The position numbers were made by a program, and so were the translations under genes. From Nocardioidaceae bacterium (GTDB lineage Bacteria; Actinomycetota; Actinomycetes; Propionibacteriales; Nocardioidaceae): a DNA stretch of 6,056 bases. This document shows, one piece after another, positions 5,454 to 6,056 of this stretch; the first letter of the stretch is position 1, and every line of letters begins with the position of its first letter. Under the pieces are notes generated by a model. That model made no database searches, had not been told where the DNA came from, and was given only the letters and a program-made list of their open reading frames with translations. The stretch lies in the NCBI GenBank assembly GCA_013693815.1, contig CP059259.1, positions 1,018,035 through 1,024,090 on the forward strand, read 5' to 3'.

Positions 5454-5974
5454 GGCACGCCTCCCGCCGATTCGAGCCGGCCCGACCGCACCTGCTGGTG
5501 CGCATCCAGGACCGCGTTGATGATCGACTCATACCCGGTGCAACGGCACAGGTTGCCGGTGAGTTCGCTGACCACGTCGCTGCGAGTGAGCTCATCGCGG
5601 TCGACCAGCGGGCTCGCCGCAACCAGAATGCCGGGGATGCAGTAGCCGCACTGGCTGGCGTTGTGCCGCGCGAACGCCGCCTGCAGCGGGCTCAACTCCG
5701 TGGCCGTGCCCAGTCCCTCGATCGTGGTGACCCTCCGCCGGTGGGCGCGGACCGCGGGCAACAGGCACGAGGCCATCGGCACACCATCCAACATGACCGC
5801 ACAAGCGCCGCAGTCGCCGGTCTCACACCCGAGCTTGGTACCGGTCATACCGTCTGCGCGCACCGCCGAGGCCAACGACTGGACAGGGTCGACGACCATC
5901 GTCCGCGGACTTCCGTTGAGGTCGACCTCGATGACGATCTCGGGGGCGTTTGACGGCTCCTGCTGGGGAATCAC
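5450..5974 (-). CDS. 2Fe-2S small subunit of a molybdenum hydroxylase (CoxS/HcrC/XdhC-type)
   Basis: This 174-residue iron-sulfur subunit would carry electrons from the molybdenum site to a flavin subunit in a cytoplasmic heterotrimer. All eight cluster ligands are visible: C50, C55, C58 and C70 in GCETGDCGACAV and SCLLP for the plant-ferredoxin-type cluster, and C109, C112, C143 and C145 in QCGYCIPG and NLCRCTGY for the second cluster. Length and domain order are normal. GTG 5974 was chosen because AGGAG (5979-5983) lies four bases upstream on the coding strand and the N-terminus fits the family. Its TGA overlaps the ATG of the large subunit (ATGA), which implies translational coupling. It looks fully intact although the partner downstream is broken and no flavin subunit is visible, so it may be an orphan. 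The iron-sulfur role is secure; the substrate of the complex is not. Confidence 0.95.
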   Translation of the reverse strand: MIPQQEPSNAPEIVIEVDLNGSPRTMVVDPVQSLASAVRADGMTGTKLGCETGDCGACAVMLDGVPMASCLLPAVRAHRRRVTTIEGLGTATELSPLQAAFARHNASQCGYCIPGILVAASPLVDRDELTRSDVVSELTGNLCRCTGYESIINAVLDAHQQVRSGRLESAGGVP

Positions 5975-5978
5975 TGCA

Positions 5979-5995
5979 CTCCTAGCTGCTAGGGG
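5979..5995 (-). promoter_or_regulatory. Small hairpin overlapping the small-subunit Shine-Dalgarno
   Basis: On the plus strand CCTAG (5981-5985) and CTAGG (5989-5993) form a 5-bp stem with a 3-base loop; a G-T and a C-G pair could extend it to 5979-5995. On the coding (minus) strand the 3' arm includes most of the AGGAG ribosome-binding site of the small-subunit gene. The structure sits between the preceding stop (6001-6003) and GTG 5974. It might partly sequester the site in mRNA, but it is short and could be chance. Confidence 0.3.
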
Positions 5996-6000
5996 CTTGC

Positions 6001-6056
6001 CTAGATGCGCGGATCGATCAGGGTGCTCGCGGCGAAGAGATCGTCGATGGGGTACT
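6001..6056 (-). CDS. C-terminal end of an unidentified gene
   Basis: On the minus strand one frame reads YPIDDLFAASTLIDPRI and ends with TAG (6003-6001), 26 bases before the small-subunit GTG. The same orientation and short gap suggest that it is the preceding gene of the same operon. Eighteen residues are too few to identify a family. The two candidates that fit the context are the flavin subunit of the molybdenum hydroxylase and a NitT/TauT-type substrate-binding protein that would match the transporter pair in this window. The residues loosely resemble the tail of the latter, but this is a guess. It may also be only a chance open frame. Confidence 0.4.
   Translation of the reverse strand, partial: YPIDDLFAASTLIDPRI

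Overview
The window looks like high-GC actinobacterial chromosome, probably from the Mycobacteriales/Pseudonocardiales side. The family types point that way: a family-5 uracil-DNA glycosylase, an AbiEi/DUF559 protein, a CysK2-type PLP enzyme and a Cox/Hcr-type molybdenum hydroxylase. The genus cannot be fixed from sequence alone. The window mixes intact genes with broken ones, so it is either a decaying or rearranged accessory region or an assembly with residual indel errors.

Left edge (1-760): the 3' end of a udgB-like gene, a small GC-rich hairpin, and a tRNA-like sequence at 358-428 with a UAA anticodon and a short variable loop. The tRNA appears to lack one base in the anticodon loop/stem and one in the 3' acceptor strand. 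Directly against its 3' end lies a perfect 84-bp tandem duplication (429-596), each copy carrying a hairpin. Next comes a very strong palindrome with perfect 20-base arms (607-626 / 664-683).

Middle (744-3156, + strand): a decayed AbiEi-like/DUF559 gene with a frameshift and inferred internal deletions. Its reading frame runs without a stop into an intact nitrate/taurine/sulfonate-type ABC importer pair, an ATPase (1456-2268) and a permease (2296-3156). No complete substrate-binding protein is present.

Right (3208-6056, - strand): a module converging on the transporter. In transcription order it has the last residues of an unidentified gene, an intact 2Fe-2S small subunit of a xanthine dehydrogenase/CO dehydrogenase-type molybdenum hydroxylase, and its large subunit, coupled by an ATGA overlap. 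The large subunit is a pseudogene: four frame changes lie in its first ~390 bases, and its C-terminal part, including the expected catalytic-glutamate region, is replaced by the C-terminal ~130 codons of a CysK2-like cysteine synthase. The junction near 3600 joins two unrelated truncated genes.

As written, this locus could make the transporter ATPase and permease and the iron-sulfur subunit, but no functional molybdenum hydroxylase, cysteine synthase or DUF559 protein. The most distinctive material is the non-coding block at 358-690 (tRNA-like gene, 84-bp repeat, long palindrome) next to the AbiEi/DUF559 remnant.
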